A stretch of 64,000 nucleotides of DNA from Pilasporangium apinafurcum (GCA_001600495.1 BCKE01000001.1:767066-831065), one strand, 5' to 3'; shown: positions 1-11,938, counted from the stretch's first letter. A program made the numbers and translations. Notes: a model not told the origin generated them from the letters alone.

Positions 1-3000
1 GAAGAATCACAGTCGTACATTTTAGCTGCAAAAGCGTCCAAAAAAGTCCCTCGAAAAGCGTCACGAAAAGATAGTCGCATACTTGTTTACGAAAATGCAA
101 ATGCCACTACGAACGGATTTACGCATATAGATTTAACGGAAAGTTCGGATAGCCTTGAGACGTATTCTCGATCCAAAGGCAAGACTGGTAAGAAATCTAA
201 GGGCGATGGCATTGTTGTGTCCTCTGCCACACTGAAACAGCGTCAACAGAAGAAATTGGCAGATACTGGGAAATCTAGCGGTGATATGTCGGTGAATGGC
301 TCTGCTGCGGTGAAACAGAAGTCATCCCGTGGCAAAAATCAACCGAGAAGTAATGCAGTTGCAGAAAGCGACAATGAAGCTGCTACGATAGCGGGTGATT
401 CCTCGGAATTGGTTCTAACACCACTCTCTCATATTTGGACTACTCATGCAGACACAGAAACACCTGAAACGGACAAGGAGAGAGTATTGACCATGAAGCA
501 AGATTTATTATGGAATGACGATGTATTCACAGACCAACCAGCCATAACAGTAAGTAAAGCCAATTTGAAGGACGATGCTTCAAGTGGAACAGCTGCTCTG
601 GGTAACGAACAAAGAGCAGCAGGAAAACGCCAAATGCGTTCTGTACATCAGTCACAGATCCGTCAGAACTTGATGATGGGGAATCTGGATCCTCACACGA
701 TGGTACAGTGCGAGGCATATCGACAACTTGATGTTAGTATCGATAACGCAAATAGTCGAAGTCGTGGTGGAGCAACTTTAGATCCGCCATTTCGTGTCAT
801 AGTACACCCAGATGCGGTATTTGTTTGTGACCTACATGCTCATTTGGCCACATGTGAGATTATTGGCTTTCTAGGCGGGCGATGGGATGAAGAAACCAAG
901 ACCTTGTACATCCAGGCAGCGTTTCCTTGTCGGTCTTTGATGATCGATGGAGATGATGGGTCGACTGATGTGGAAATGGATCCTGGAAGTGAGATTGAGT
1001 TGCGTGAAATTATCAAAAACGCGCAGTTGGAAGTGGTTGGATGGTATCATTCTCATCCTGCGTTTGCTCCGGATCCTTCAATACGAGATATTGAAAACCA
1101 AGCCAGTTATCAGCAACTTTTTCAACGCCACAGCAAAAATGATTTTAATGACGGCAAAGTCGACATTTCAGAACCGTTTGTAGGACTGATTGTTGGTACG
1201 TATGATACGAGAAGAGAGTCACCGTTGGGGCTCTTCCGATACTTTCATGTTCGCGAGGAAAAAGTAAGCGGTGGTGCACGACGTGAAATATTTATGCCGT
1301 ATGAGCTTGTACCTGTAAGACGCCATTACTACAGTGTAGTGCACGATGAAGAGCGACAACTCTCTCAAGGGCTATCGATTTACACTTCCGTATTCCGACA
1401 TTTTTATACAAACCACAGCACATTGCGTATGCGTCAGGTCACATGGGCAGATATCGACGAGCGCACATCCGTTATACCAGAGTTAGATCCAGTCGTAGCT
1501 GCTCCCCAAAGAAAGTCACCAAATCTGGGGAGAAAGAGAAAACAAAGTACGGATGGCTTGATTGTGATGGAGAAACCACTGAAGCAAGTCAAGCGAAAAC
1601 GCGGGAAGAAAGATCGAGTGCTGGAGGGAAAACATGCAATAAATGATACCAATCAAATTGACTTGACCAGTGACAATCTTGTTGACATCGATGCGATGGC
1701 GCAAGAAGTCGAAATTATTGATGTAACTGGGCGAGATGACAATATTTATGGCAGAGCCCAGGTATCGGCTGCGGGTGATCAACATGAGCGTAGTGGGGAG
1801 GTAGAAAGCTTGGGTTTTGTAATTCGAAATGGCCTTACGATGACTCGTGAATCTGCTGACCATATCGACAGTTTGACCGACGAAACAGTACAGTCAAGTA
1901 CAAACTTGCACGAAAGTACTGGTTTGATCCCCGCTAAAACTGTGGCTTCCACCCACATGCTCTCAGAAACGAATGCTGCGGCTGAAGATGTTGCCAAGAA
2001 CTCAGAAAACTTGGCAGCAAGGAATCCCCTCTCTAGTAGGCTTGTGGAAGCAGATGAATCAGCAAGTGAGGCGGATGTGAATATGAAACACAATGGTGAA
2101 GGAAAAGCTGCTTCGGCCACTAAGAATCAGGTGATCGTTTCATCGGACAACTGTCTGCCATGTGCAAATATTGCTTCACTCAATGATGCAAGTAGTGTAG
2201 ACCCAGAAATCGTCACGACTCTTGAAAGTATCGTGGAACAAGTAGAATCCATTGTTAGAAACTCGGCTGTATCTGTTGACAGTGAGCGGAACAGTGAGAC
2301 CCAGACAGCAGCCATTGACTCAGAGAGGCGCACTGCACCATTAAATGCTTTTGCATTCATAAAGACAGGGGAAAACACTTGTGATAAGTTGATAGACGTG
2401 AAGCGACCCGTAGAGCGCACTCCCCCGGCTAATTCGACTGCAAAAATCCATAGTAACCATATCTTGCCTCGAGCTGAATCAGTTGGCTTTACTGCTGCAA
2501 GGCCTCCTCTACTTGTCAGCTCTGGTCGCAAAAGGAATCGCAAAAGCGCAGCACCGACGAAGAAGCCCAACGTTATTGTTGGGCATGAAAACCGCTCACC
2601 TCACCCTTCGTTAAGTCCTGGCCACGGTCGGCGAAATCACGCCAATACTGGATTTCACTGTATTCAGCTTGCGCCAGAGCGAAGTTTTTCTGCTTTTGAG
2701 ATCGACACCGGGGCTAAAGTTGAAGAAGACAAGTACATTGTTGTTGAGGATACTGTGCCGATGAAGGCACTGGGTGATGGCAGCAATAGTTCTCTTTCGA
2801 AAGTCACAAAGACTTACAAGTTTGAAACAGGCGTTCTTCGCAAAGAAGATGGTAGCTATGATGTAAAGCATGATCCGGATGTTGATGTCAAACTAACTTC
2901 CAGGGATAGAAACGTTGCAACTACTGTCACAAATGGGGTGGTTAATACCTTCACCAAAGCGACAGCTGATACGAGTGCAATGGATGGTTTGAAAACTGAG

Positions 3001-4047
3001 GATGCCACAACCGCTTCGGACGACACGAATAGTCAGGTTGAGACTATGAAAACCGTTAATACGAAGAATTCAATCGTTAAGGTGTCCAATGGAACGTCTG
3101 ATTTTGCGCAATTGGCTGACCCAACCTATCCAGAGAAAGTAGAGCAAATAGCAAATGGAGGCGATAAAGCCATTACTACAGGCGTGAAGACAGAAGATAC
3201 CTTAAATGTATTGCTGTCTGGAGCCAATCCAACCAATTCTGGCAATGCTGATGATGACAATCTCATGAAACATGAAGAATTAGTCGAGGAAAATGGTATC
3301 TCGGCCACAGAACACGTTGCTCTTCCACAGGAAACGAGAGAAGTGAAACATGAAGTCAAAGTCTCGGTTTCGACGGCGATCAAGCAGAAAGTCAAATTGG
3401 GTAGATCGGATGCAGACAAGGATATGAAACTGAACAAACGGTCCTTGCTACTTGGAAAAGATCGAGAAGTGGAAGATTTTAGAACATCTCTAGAAAATCT
3501 GTCATTGTTTCGGTCTAGATTGAAGCTTGAGCCCGTGCATCGACCAAACCCTATTGAAATTGCTTGTACCGATATTTTGCAAAGAGATGTGGTATCTGCA
3601 CAAGATAGAAAAGTGGAAGAGCAGGTTGTCGATGTTCCAACTGACGCAAACAACGTATCCCATGCGCCAACTCCAGATGATGACCTCAGTCGGACAGATC
3701 GTCTTAATAAGCTCCTTCAGTCATTACGAACTAATTATGGCAGTGGTATTGGTGCTTGTGCAGAGCAAGTGATTACCTTAGTAGACTACTATCGCGATTT
3801 CGAGCGCCGGACCGATCTAAAGGAAACATGGAGGAACAAGATAAAAAAGGTGGAGAAGATTGAGGCTTCGCTGTTAGATGATGTGCAGTATGTGAATCTA
3901 CCGGTAGATCTTCGTGTGCGATTCGTTGAGGTGAGTGAATGCATCCATCTTGATAAAATTTTTGCTATTATAAAGGTGAACTTACGTTTAGTTCATGATG
4001 GTGTGTAGGATATCATGGCATATTTAAAGTTGTCGTGGAAGTTTTAG
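1..4047 (+). CDS. JAMM/MPN metalloprotease, MYSM1-like, 5'-partial
   Basis: The reading frame is open from the first base, so the gene starts upstream of the window. Two exons are seen: 1-3930 and 4009-4047, joined in phase 0 across a 78-bp GT-AG intron (3931-4008). The second exon adds about 12 residues that fit smoothly; reading through the intron would give an unrelated tail. An MPN domain lies at about 784-1260. It carries a complete JAMM zinc site: the Glu of CEIIGF, then HSHP (cat codons at 1048 and 1054), with Ser and Asp following at the expected spacing (HxHx-SxxD). This predicts an active isopeptidase, probably a nuclear histone H2A deubiquitinase of the MYSM1/MPND type. About 800 low-complexity, acidic and Ser/Thr-rich residues follow, then a short helical C-terminus. 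SANT and SWIRM domains of MYSM1 are not visible and could lie upstream. Family assignment is firm for JAMM, moderate for MYSM1. Confidence 0.8.
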
Positions 4048-4229
4048 GAAATGTAACAATGAACACTTCAATCGACAAGTTTTGTGGGGAGAAAAGATGC
4101 GCTCGATCTGGGCGCACACTCATTCATTATTAAGAACATCGTACGTGCACGAATCTCCATATAAACATTACGCCTACCCACTCACTCTCTCTACCGTGTA
4201 CGCAACAAACTTGCCTCCAAGCGGTCCAG

Positions 4230-6221
4230 TCATGATGCTTCTTTTTCTTGATCTGTAGCAGCCGCTTGTACTTTTAATTTCGCGATTCTTTGCTTGAGTC
4301 GCTGTACAACTTTGCTTTCACCCTTCTTACCAGTCTTTCCTATATACGGCGAAGCTGAAGCTGGGGATGCTAGTGACTGTGAAGCTGTTGCAGAAGAGGA
4401 CACTACAGGGGTTGATGGTGCTGTGGGTGGAGCTTCCAGTTTTCTATCATCCTCTGCTTCCACTGTCTTTTGCTCCGCTGCTTTGGTATCGATATTAGAA
4501 GGTATGTCTTGCGTGGATTCCCACGTGTAAAAGGATGGCAAGTCATACTTGTGTGAGTATTTCTCTACATGGCCGTTCGCGTAAAATGGATGCTTGGAGA
4601 GATCTCCAACATAGTAGCAGCGCTGCGGGTACTTGGTGTCTTCTTCGCGGAGTGATTCCAGCATATCGGGTTGGCGTGGCATCCAAAAGCAGGGTGTGCC
4701 AGGCATGTACCAAAGCACAGGATCACACCAAATATCGTCAGGTAACATACCCACTTCCATCATCTGAATTGATTGCTCATAGATTTTCCGCCAAGCGGCA
4801 ACGGCAGTCTGCCGCCGTTTCTTGCGGTCTTCTCGGTAGTTCCGCCATTCATCGCCTATGCAGACGTTCTCGCTCATAGGTAACCAATGTAGCCGTTCCC
4901 AGAACTCCCTGCGCCACTCGAACTGGAATTTTAGCACCGAACGAAACCACTCGAGTGGTCCAGGTGCCAAACTCTCGGAATTGAGGATATGTGAATGCAT
5001 TGGTCGACGTCGGTACATTTCGTTCCAAGGCGCGAGCTTCTCCAGCGCTGCCATGCCCTCAAGAGTCAGCAGCATCGAACTCTGCCGCATCTCTGACACA
5101 ACGCGCCGCTCTGCAGGCCATGTGATGATCTGCTTGACCACAAGGAACTCATTATTTCCAGCGGTACTGCTAGTAGCAGCTGAATTTGACTCTGTGCCTG
5201 TTGCTATCGCTGTGCTTTTGTCAGTGCCTCGTGGCACGCGGCGTTTCTTCTCTGTCGATCCATTCGACTCCAATGTAGTAGTAAAAGCACCAACTGCAGC
5301 GGCCGCAGGAGTATCGCTTGTTTTCGTTCTCTCCGCAGTAGATACTGACGCGGTCTCGGCGCGCGTTCTCTTCTTTGTTGGACCGCGTGTATTGGGCTTA
5401 TTGTTTTGCAACTGACTGCTGCTCGTTGCTGATGATGTGCTTGTCGGTGCTTTCATTGAAGGAGAATCTACTGGTGTCGAAGGAGGAGCGTGGGGAGGTG
5501 GTGGTATTTGCACGTTCTCCTTTAGTTTCGCTTTATTGGTTGCTGTAGTTGTAGCTAGTCGCGGAGTTGTCGTCGTCATTGTCACATTTCTCGTATCATT
5601 CGTTGGAGTAGTGAGTGAAGTTGTTACCGCTGGCGGGAGAGCTGGAAACACGGAGTTATGGACGAACGGAATGCTCAGTTCCTGCACAGTGAGCAGCCGC
5701 AAGCGCGGCGGCATCACGGGGGCCGTTCGGAATCCATCACTACTGCTGCTGTTACTACTTTCAGTATCGACGGAGGAGATACCCGTTGTTTGTGCATATA
5801 GTTGCTCGAGCGCTTCACGGATTAATGTGAGGTCCCCGCCACAGACAAACTGCATCTTCAGGTGGTTGACAATCGCCAAGGGGGTAAAGCCTTCATCCGC
5901 TGTACTAGTCGAAATTGCTCCAGTCCTGTTTGATCTTGAGTTGAAAGCCGCAGCGCTGGGGCGCTGTTGTGCCACTAGAAGCTCTTGTTGTACAGTCGCC
6001 AGTTGCGTCTGAAGTGTGGCAATAGTAGTCGTATGTTCCTGTTGCAGCCGCTCAAGCGCCAGAAGTCGGTCGGTTGCTGCGGCAATGGATCCATACTGAA
6101 CCGCCAATTGTTCAGCGTCACTCAGTGTGCTCACGAGCGTAGAAAGCATTGACGCTACCGACGACGGCGCCGGCGCACCGTTCTCACGCGCGTGGCCATC
6201 ACTTGGCGTCGTCGTCTCCAT
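4230..6221 (-). CDS. Conserved-looking protein of unknown function, 663 aa
   Basis: Single exon. The first ATG in frame is at 6221 (METTTPSD); the frame extends slightly further only through a non-ATG codon. Residues about 30-90 form a coiled coil (LERLQQEHTTTIATLQTQLA). The middle 250 residues are low-complexity, rich in Thr, Ser, Ala and Lys, with basic patches such as KKRTRAE and EKKRRVPRG that could act as nuclear localisation signals. The C-terminal 250 residues are compact and Trp/Met-rich (PLEWFRSVLKFQFEWRREF, DDIWCDPVLWYMPGTP), with the look of a folded domain, but I do not recognise it. It is convergent with the JAMM gene, 182 bp away. Nucleic-acid-related function is only a guess from the basic stretches. 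Confidence 0.75.
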   Translation of the reverse strand: METTTPSDGHARENGAPAPSSVASMLSTLVSTLSDAEQLAVQYGSIAAATDRLLALERLQQEHTTTIATLQTQLATVQQELLVAQQRPSAAAFNSRSNRTGAISTSTADEGFTPLAIVNHLKMQFVCGGDLTLIREALEQLYAQTTGISSVDTESSNSSSSDGFRTAPVMPPRLRLLTVQELSIPFVHNSVFPALPPAVTTSLTTPTNDTRNVTMTTTTPRLATTTATNKAKLKENVQIPPPPHAPPSTPVDSPSMKAPTSTSSATSSSQLQNNKPNTRGPTKKRTRAETASVSTAERTKTSDTPAAAAVGAFTTTLESNGSTEKKRRVPRGTDKSTAIATGTESNSAATSSTAGNNEFLVVKQIITWPAERRVVSEMRQSSMLLTLEGMAALEKLAPWNEMYRRRPMHSHILNSESLAPGPLEWFRSVLKFQFEWRREFWERLHWLPMSENVCIGDEWRNYREDRKKRRQTAVAAWRKIYEQSIQMMEVGMLPDDIWCDPVLWYMPGTPCFWMPRQPDMLESLREEDTKYPQRCYYVGDLSKHPFYANGHVEKYSHKYDLPSFYTWESTQDIPSNIDTKAAEQKTVEAEDDRKLEAPPTAPSTPVVSSSATASQSLASPASASPYIGKTGKKGESKVVQRLKQRIAKLKVQAAATDQEKEAS

Positions 6222-7434
6222 TTTGTCTGTCTCTGAACCGAACAAGTGAATTGCAGGAAACGAGTGGAGACGGATTCCTAATGGAAACTCGAATTCCAGG
6301 ATCTTAATTTATTTAAGTGTAAATTTACGACTCACCTAATTTTGCAATACTTGAGCTGGGTGTCAGTTCTATTGGTGCTCCTAAATGTACAGTTTTATAG
6401 GTTTTTCTCATTTTATGTTAAAAACTAAAGTCCTAACATTATTTTTTTGAATCTCTAAAATTATCCTAAACTTAATAATTTTAGAATAACAAAAAAATAG
6501 ATTTTCCAAATCACAGAATTTTCGACTCAGTTTTTTCTATAAATCATCAATGAATTGAAGCCAAATGTGTAGACATCAAAGCAATGATAGCACATCTATG
6601 TCATGACTACACAGACCAGAAACACTTAAAAGTGCATCTGCTCTTTGTAGGCAGCGATGTCATGACGGTGCTTGACATTTGTAAACGCCCGAGCCATGTC
6701 CAAAAATCAATAGAGTTGATCAGCTTGGAGTTGAGGGTAGCAAACACACACAACGATTCCGCACAAGCAAACATAGAGAGGCTCATAATCGTCTAAAGGT
6801 TGCTTGGCTTGATGTACTCGTAAAACCAATCTTTTCAAGAAGACTACACTCATGCAAAGTGCCAATTATGCTTGCTCTTCCTTGTCAAGATCCAGAGCCA
6901 GCAGTAAAATGTAAGACTCGCCAATAAATACCGACGGGTAGATGGCAAGGTGCGAGAATATTGTCAAGGACGAGAGAAGGAAGGGAAATGAAGATTCTGA
7001 CGCCAAAGCCTGTTATGTGGATTGGCTCAGATTTTTTCTTTTTATCGAGACTAAGACCAAGCATTATGAATGGTATAAGAATAAGAAAATATGTGAAAAC
7101 GATGACAATGGCCAGATCGATTCCCCTTCGTGTGAGGTTTCTTAGTTGAGGAGTAATGTTGCATATTCAACAGCGAATACAATAGGAGAGTGACATAGGC
7201 TAGCGCTGCCCATGTAAACAAAGCATATGAACCTATTTACTAAAAATAATATTTACGACTCTGATATATGATTCGCTATGGGTTAAAAGCTTATTTAGAC
7301 TCTCATAATTTATATTTTTGCTGAAAAATGCTATTTCTTAGTGCGAAATTTGAACGTAGGCATTTGCGTTCACCATTTGCATTTCATTGCTTGATTCTGC
7401 ATCTGCCTCGTATCACCTATCATCGTCGTCTCCG
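6222..7434. other. AT-rich intergenic region, 1.2 kb
   Basis: AT-rich between about 6290 and 6560. On the minus strand, about 6895-7160, a stop-free stretch encodes a strongly hydrophobic segment (IVIVFTYFLILIPFIMLGL) followed by a short polar tail and a stop. It opens directly after an in-frame stop and I found no start or upstream exon, so it may be a remnant of a membrane protein gene or chance. No other gene could be supported. Confidence 0.4.
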
Positions 7435-8838
7435 ATGGATGCTACATCTGCGTCTAATAGCTCCGCGCAGCCCATGACACTCGAGCAACAGAAAGCGCGG
7501 CAGCGACTGCACGTCAAGCGCAGTTATTACCGCAAACTTGTAGGCATTGATGCGGGTTTAATATTATTAGCCTGGACAAAATGGTGACAATAGGACTGTT
7601 TGGTGTCATTGAATATTACAGAACAGAATGCAAGTGATGCGACAACAAGTGGAGACTCTCAAGGAGAAATACATGTCAGCGTTGCAGGCACAGGAGCAAA
7701 GTGAACCAGCAGACAAAGCAACATCAGCGACAGCCGTTGCTGTCCATACATTACACCACCAATGCACCGAGGGTGATGAATCTAAGACGCATGCACTAGC
7801 TGCATACAACACACTTACACGACTGAAAGAAAGATTGCGATCAGAGAACGCTATGTTGGAACAGCAAGTCGAGGAATGTGAGACATTGGCCATCAAGTTG
7901 ACGCGGTTTGCCGCAGAATTAGATGAAGACAAGGTGAGGTTACTTCGCTTCTTTAGCTCTATTCCTGTGATTTGGTGTATTAAAGCTAATGCTCATTTTA
8001 TCCTGGTGAATCATTCTTGTCTTAGACTGACACCAAGGACCCACGCTTCCAGACAAGCTACCAAACCCCCATTCTCATCGATCGGATGACCACTAGCGAG
8101 TGCCACGAGCTTGGTCGACGGATCTACGCAGACATCAGTCGCTTCCAATGGCACAACAACTACCTCACGACTGGCGCCAGCGTCTTTGGATGGCGAGATC
8201 GCCGTCGAGTCGAGGGTGATCGACTAAAATACTCGCTAAAAAAACTTTTTCGAGGGATTTCACCACTGCACCTGAGTTCTCGTGCCTGGGGTTTGTTCAC
8301 GTCCGAAAAACGGGTCGCCAGACTTTACACACCGGCAGTTAACCCTCAATTCAGACGTGTCCAGGAAGTCGACGAGAATAATTTTGTCATGCACCGCGTG
8401 GTACACAGTCCGGCAGGCAATTCGATGGCGAGATCGCTGTACTTGCTCACGCGGTTTGTGATAACAAACGGATTTATGATTGTGTTTCGATCCATCGACA
8501 TGAAGCGCCTCTTGACGCCGCCGTTGGAGCTTCAGGCACACGATTTAAACAACCAAATAACGGAGTATTGGCTCGATATGTTTTCATGGTAAGCTGCCAA
8601 GTTTCTGGCTAGGTATGAATTGACCAATTTCTTGTTGCTTCATCTAATATGGACGTGGTTGTCTAGGATCCGCTTTGAAGCCCCAAATGAGAAGAACGAG
8701 CACTGCCACGTAGATTTTAGCGGTATTATCCCTAACATGATGGTCGGGACCGCGGAATGGTGGATGATGGAGCTCTTGTTTTCGACTTTACGCTGGGAAA
8801 CAGAAGTTCACGGTTCAATCTTCACACTCACAGAGTGA
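7435..8838 (+). CDS. bZIP-like regulator with START-like domain
   Basis: Four exons: 7435-7539, 7622-7933, 8026-8588, 8667-8838; introns of 82, 92 and 78 bp, all GT-AG, giving 383 residues. The ATG at 7435 is the first in frame. An N-terminal basic segment (KARQRLHVKRSYYRKL) runs across the first splice junction into a leucine/methionine heptad stretch (RMQVMRQQVETLKEKY), followed by a second coiled coil (LKERLRSENAMLEQQVEE). This resembles the many divergent bZIP-like proteins of oomycetes. The remaining 220 residues are compact and resemble the START-like region that follows the basic segment in the oomycete M96 mating-specific/bZIP family. Likely a nuclear transcription regulator; DNA binding is inferred, since the basic region lacks the classic N-x7-R spacing that I can confirm. 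Confidence 0.7.
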
Positions 8839-9141
8839 ATATCTTTACGGAATGAGTCGTGTATGGATGCATCGAGTTATTTGTTGAGTAGACGGCGAAG
8901 AAAGCGCAATAGAATGGCTCTTGTCGGAGAATTTATGCATGAGCACATACTGTAGAAAGAAAATGAGCTGGTTATTAGTAGTGTATAATTAAATGAAATA
9001 TGACGTTTGCATTTTAATAATTAATTTATAAATTTAACGTCAAATTAATCAGATATGAAGCAAATCTGAATATATATCCATTTTTCTAATTATTCTTCAT
9101 TATAGAACCATCTGGTCGTCGCGCCCGCGCACGCGGACGTC
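8839..9141. other. Intergenic, AT-rich promoter region
   Basis: A 303-bp gap holding an AT-rich stretch (about 8985-9100) ahead of the next plus-strand gene. No gene, repeat or clear regulatory motif is visible. Confidence 0.4.
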
Positions 9142-10170
9142 ATGTCGTCGCGGACTGACGGAGCGGAAGAAACTTACGCGCTTACTGGACGAAAGCGCGA
9201 TGCCTCAGAGATGGGCACCATGTTGACGTTCAACCAGACAATTAATAGCACACCACGTGAGCTGCTGCCGACGCCTCCGCTCGAAGAAACGAAGCAGGAT
9301 GAGCAGCTCGGTCTCACCACTTCTACTTACACGACAATAGCATCAGCTTCAGCATCAACAGAGCTCCGACTGCAACAAAAACAACCATCTACATTCGCAG
9401 CTACACCTGTGGTTCAGCCTCTAAATAGATTTGTGCCTGTACCAGAGGTCGAGCGGCACGTTTTCGACTCATGGGAAGATTTCCATACGTATTTGCAGGA
9501 ATACAGCGAGAAAACCTACCAGGTATGTAGGCGATAATTGGTGCCATATTTGGCAAACCAGTTCATGTATTCACTTTGGTGGTGGTCTGGATATGGCGAA
9601 ATTATCAGCTCTATAGCGTTCGCTCGGCAACGCCATCGTCGCGCCGCAACAATTTAGTGAACAAGAAACGCATCCCTCAGACCCACTTGCTCATCCCGGA
9701 CAATTTTGCGCACTATGTCAAGACTATCATGTGTACGCACGGCGGGAAACCGCGGCATCGCGGTACCGGCGCGCGGCCAAACCATCAGCACCGCGGCATT
9801 CAGTGTCCTGCACAGGTAAGTGGTTGAATTGTATGCGGTAGTCTATCATACGTGCGGACCATACTGACATTTGGCATCTATCTAGATCAATGCCTGTGTG
9901 AAGAGGGACGTGCATGGCGGCTGGAAGGTGCATATCACTAACCAGAACGCATGGCATAACCATGAGATTAGCAGCGAACTCTACAAGACGTACGCAGAAG
10001 TGCGTAACGCCTTTGGTGCCGACGTACTGGCGACAGTCAACATCCTACGAAAGGCTGAGGCAAAGCGAAAGAAGATTTTGGAATATATTGTTGACAACAC
10101 AAGTCGTCAGCCCAAGATGAAGGATGTGCATAATCTACTCTCGAAGCTAAGGCGGAACGATAATCAGTAA
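9142..10170 (+). CDS. FAR1/FLYWCH-type (MULE-derived) zinc-finger protein
   Basis: Three exons: 9142-9522, 9609-9815, 9886-10170, all phase 0, introns of 86 and 70 bp; 290 residues. After about 100 low-complexity residues comes a domain beginning FDSWEDFHTYLQEYSEKTYQ and continuing over the splice into LYSVRSATP. Ligands consistent with the WRKY-GCM1 zinc fold follow: the Cys-x-His of MCTHGG, the Cys of IQCPAQ and the paired His of NAWHNHEI. This is the DNA-binding module of FAR1/FHY3-like proteins and of Mutator-like transposases. The transposase (DDE) and SWIM parts are missing; the protein ends soon after a basic helix (RKAEAKRKKILEYI). That argues for a host gene recruited from a transposase N-terminus, or a solo relic. 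Intact frame and clean introns favour a working gene. Confidence 0.7.
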
Positions 10171-10294
10171 GAAAAATTTGAGTGGAAGGAAGATGGTGAA
10201 AAGTTTGAAGACAAGGGAGTAGAATATTGCATGGTTTCATTTTGTTGACTTATTGCATCCAGTATTTTATCACAGAGCCGTTAACATTGCATTC

Positions 10295-11638
10295 TTACAA
10301 TTTCATGTCCTTCAACAACGCTTCAAGCAATGGATATGATGCCACAATCGTCTCTGGCGTCTCCGTGACTACAAACTCGAATGCTTCGGTATCCGACAAC
10401 AATCCCGCCACTTTGTCATCTTCTCCACATTCTTCAGCCGTTTTCGCAGGCTCTAGCCCTTTGTGTTGAAAGAAGCGATGAATGTTGCGGATATCGCGCA
10501 TCAAATACTCTTCATTGTCAGGGTGGGATCGGTCCATGGCTTGTCCGAAATCAATCATCCAGCACTGCTGCTCGTAATGCAGAATATTGTATTCACTGAG
10601 ATCGCCATGTACTAAACGTGCCTTCTGGTAGAGTGTCCGTATGGCTTGCAGTACATCTGCATAACTGTGTGCGAGCTGTTGGTGTGTGAGTTCTGCCTCC
10701 TTCAATGTGGGTGCTGGCCAGCCATTGTCACCGATGAAATCCATCACCAGCACGTGCTCCTTACATACTTTAGGGGCTGGTGCACGAACACAAGTAATTG
10801 CACGGCAGAGATTGCGGTACTCTTTGTCAGTCCACAGCTGCAACTGACGGCGCATCGTTTTCTTGTGGAAACTCAAGTCATATCGCCGATCTCCAGTCAC
10901 GTATTCATGTCTGTTGCTAAATTCGTTCAATGTTGTCTTGAAGATCTTGACAGCGTAGTGGCGTTCTTGCATCGTATCTTCATCTGTTCCTCTTGCGTAA
11001 TACACATGAGCCTCTTTCCCTGTACGCACTTCGCCATGCACTTCATCCAGTTCACCACGATTGATCATCTTCTGCAAGATCCGCTCGGTGCGTTCATCCA
11101 ACACACCACTGCGCGTCGCACGCTTGGCCGCTTCCACTCGTCCGCCAGTTAGCCCGTTCTTTTCGTTCTTTTGTTGTTTCCGGATGTTTTCTCGAAGGAA
11201 ATTGAACCCAGAGCCTGCATCTTTCGATGGAAGTGGATTATCAAGGGAATGCATCTTCGAAGATCCTGCTGCAGATTTCGCAGCTGATGTTGAAAGCGGA
11301 CGATTTCGCGACTGTAACGGCACTGAAGCAGATGTGCCACGCGCACTCCCTGGAATTGGTGCTTTATCTTCATCATCATCATCACCCGTAAAGCTGTCAG
11401 CACCAAACAACTGGCGTTCTCGATCTGGTTTGCTCTGCAAATGATCAAAGATATTGAAAGAGGACGAAGAGGAGGGGTTGAGTTCTCGCTCGAACGCACG
11501 GCACTCTTCTTCGTAGAGTTGGCGCGCGAATTCTTCATCCATGATTTCCTGCATTGTATGAGCTGAGGTGGTGACGGAATTGTTCGTGTCATCATGTGTG
11601 ACTGCTGGGATCGTTTTCCACACGGAGCTGGTCGCCAT
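10295..11638 (-). CDS. RIOK3: RIO-type kinase 3 (RIOK3)
   Basis: Single exon, 447 residues from the ATG at 11638; that start matches the N-terminus of the paralogue at 17631, so the longer frame upstream is not used. The N-terminal region has the RIO3 signature MQEIMDEEFARQL. The RIO domain occupies about residues 180-430: glycine-poor loop RTGKEAHVYYA, ATP-binding Lys in YAVKIFK, catalytic loop VHGDLSEYNIL with its Asp, and metal-binding MIDFGQ with its Asp. All key residues are present, so an active ATPase/kinase is expected. RIO3 proteins act in late maturation of the 40S ribosomal subunit (pre-18S rRNA processing) in the cytoplasm. A degenerate paralogue lies 6 kb away. Confidence 0.93.
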   Translation of the reverse strand: MATSSVWKTIPAVTHDDTNNSVTTSAHTMQEIMDEEFARQLYEEECRAFERELNPSSSSSFNIFDHLQSKPDRERQLFGADSFTGDDDDEDKAPIPGSARGTSASVPLQSRNRPLSTSAAKSAAGSSKMHSLDNPLPSKDAGSGFNFLRENIRKQQKNEKNGLTGGRVEAAKRATRSGVLDERTERILQKMINRGELDEVHGEVRTGKEAHVYYARGTDEDTMQERHYAVKIFKTTLNEFSNRHEYVTGDRRYDLSFHKKTMRRQLQLWTDKEYRNLCRAITCVRAPAPKVCKEHVLVMDFIGDNGWPAPTLKEAELTHQQLAHSYADVLQAIRTLYQKARLVHGDLSEYNILHYEQQCWMIDFGQAMDRSHPDNEEYLMRDIRNIHRFFQHKGLEPAKTAEECGEDDKVAGLLSDTEAFEFVVTETPETIVASYPLLEALLKDMKL

Positions 11639-11938
11639 TGTAGCTGTGTGTCTCTGTATCTGCTCTTCCTGTTGTGGAGACCTGTGTGAGTGTGTGGCTA
11701 ATTTCGAAATGCGGCTTCTCTCTGTGTGTGTGGCGCTGCCCACAGCCTTTTCTGATACGAGAAGCTCACCGGTTCGGCTACTGTCACAAATCAGAATGCT
11801 ACGCAATAGACCATCACTCACCATTTTTCGTCCACCGTGAACTTTCTTGGTAAATTTAATGTGATCCCGTCGCTGAGTTCATTGAAGAAAAGTTTTTTTG
11901 CAATCATTCCAATGTAGCCATGGTTTCCAGTGTTTATG
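11639..11938. other. Intergenic between RIO3 and EF-hand/WD40 gene
   Basis: Three hundred bases separating two minus-strand genes. It must hold the RIO3 promoter and the 3' end of the WD40 gene. The RIO3 frame continues upstream of its ATG here but without conservation. No other feature is visible. Confidence 0.4.

Noticed and set aside
5437-6012. 191-codon frame opposite the unknown 663-residue gene
   Set aside because: Low-complexity mirror of the Ser/Thr-rich coding strand; no independent signal.
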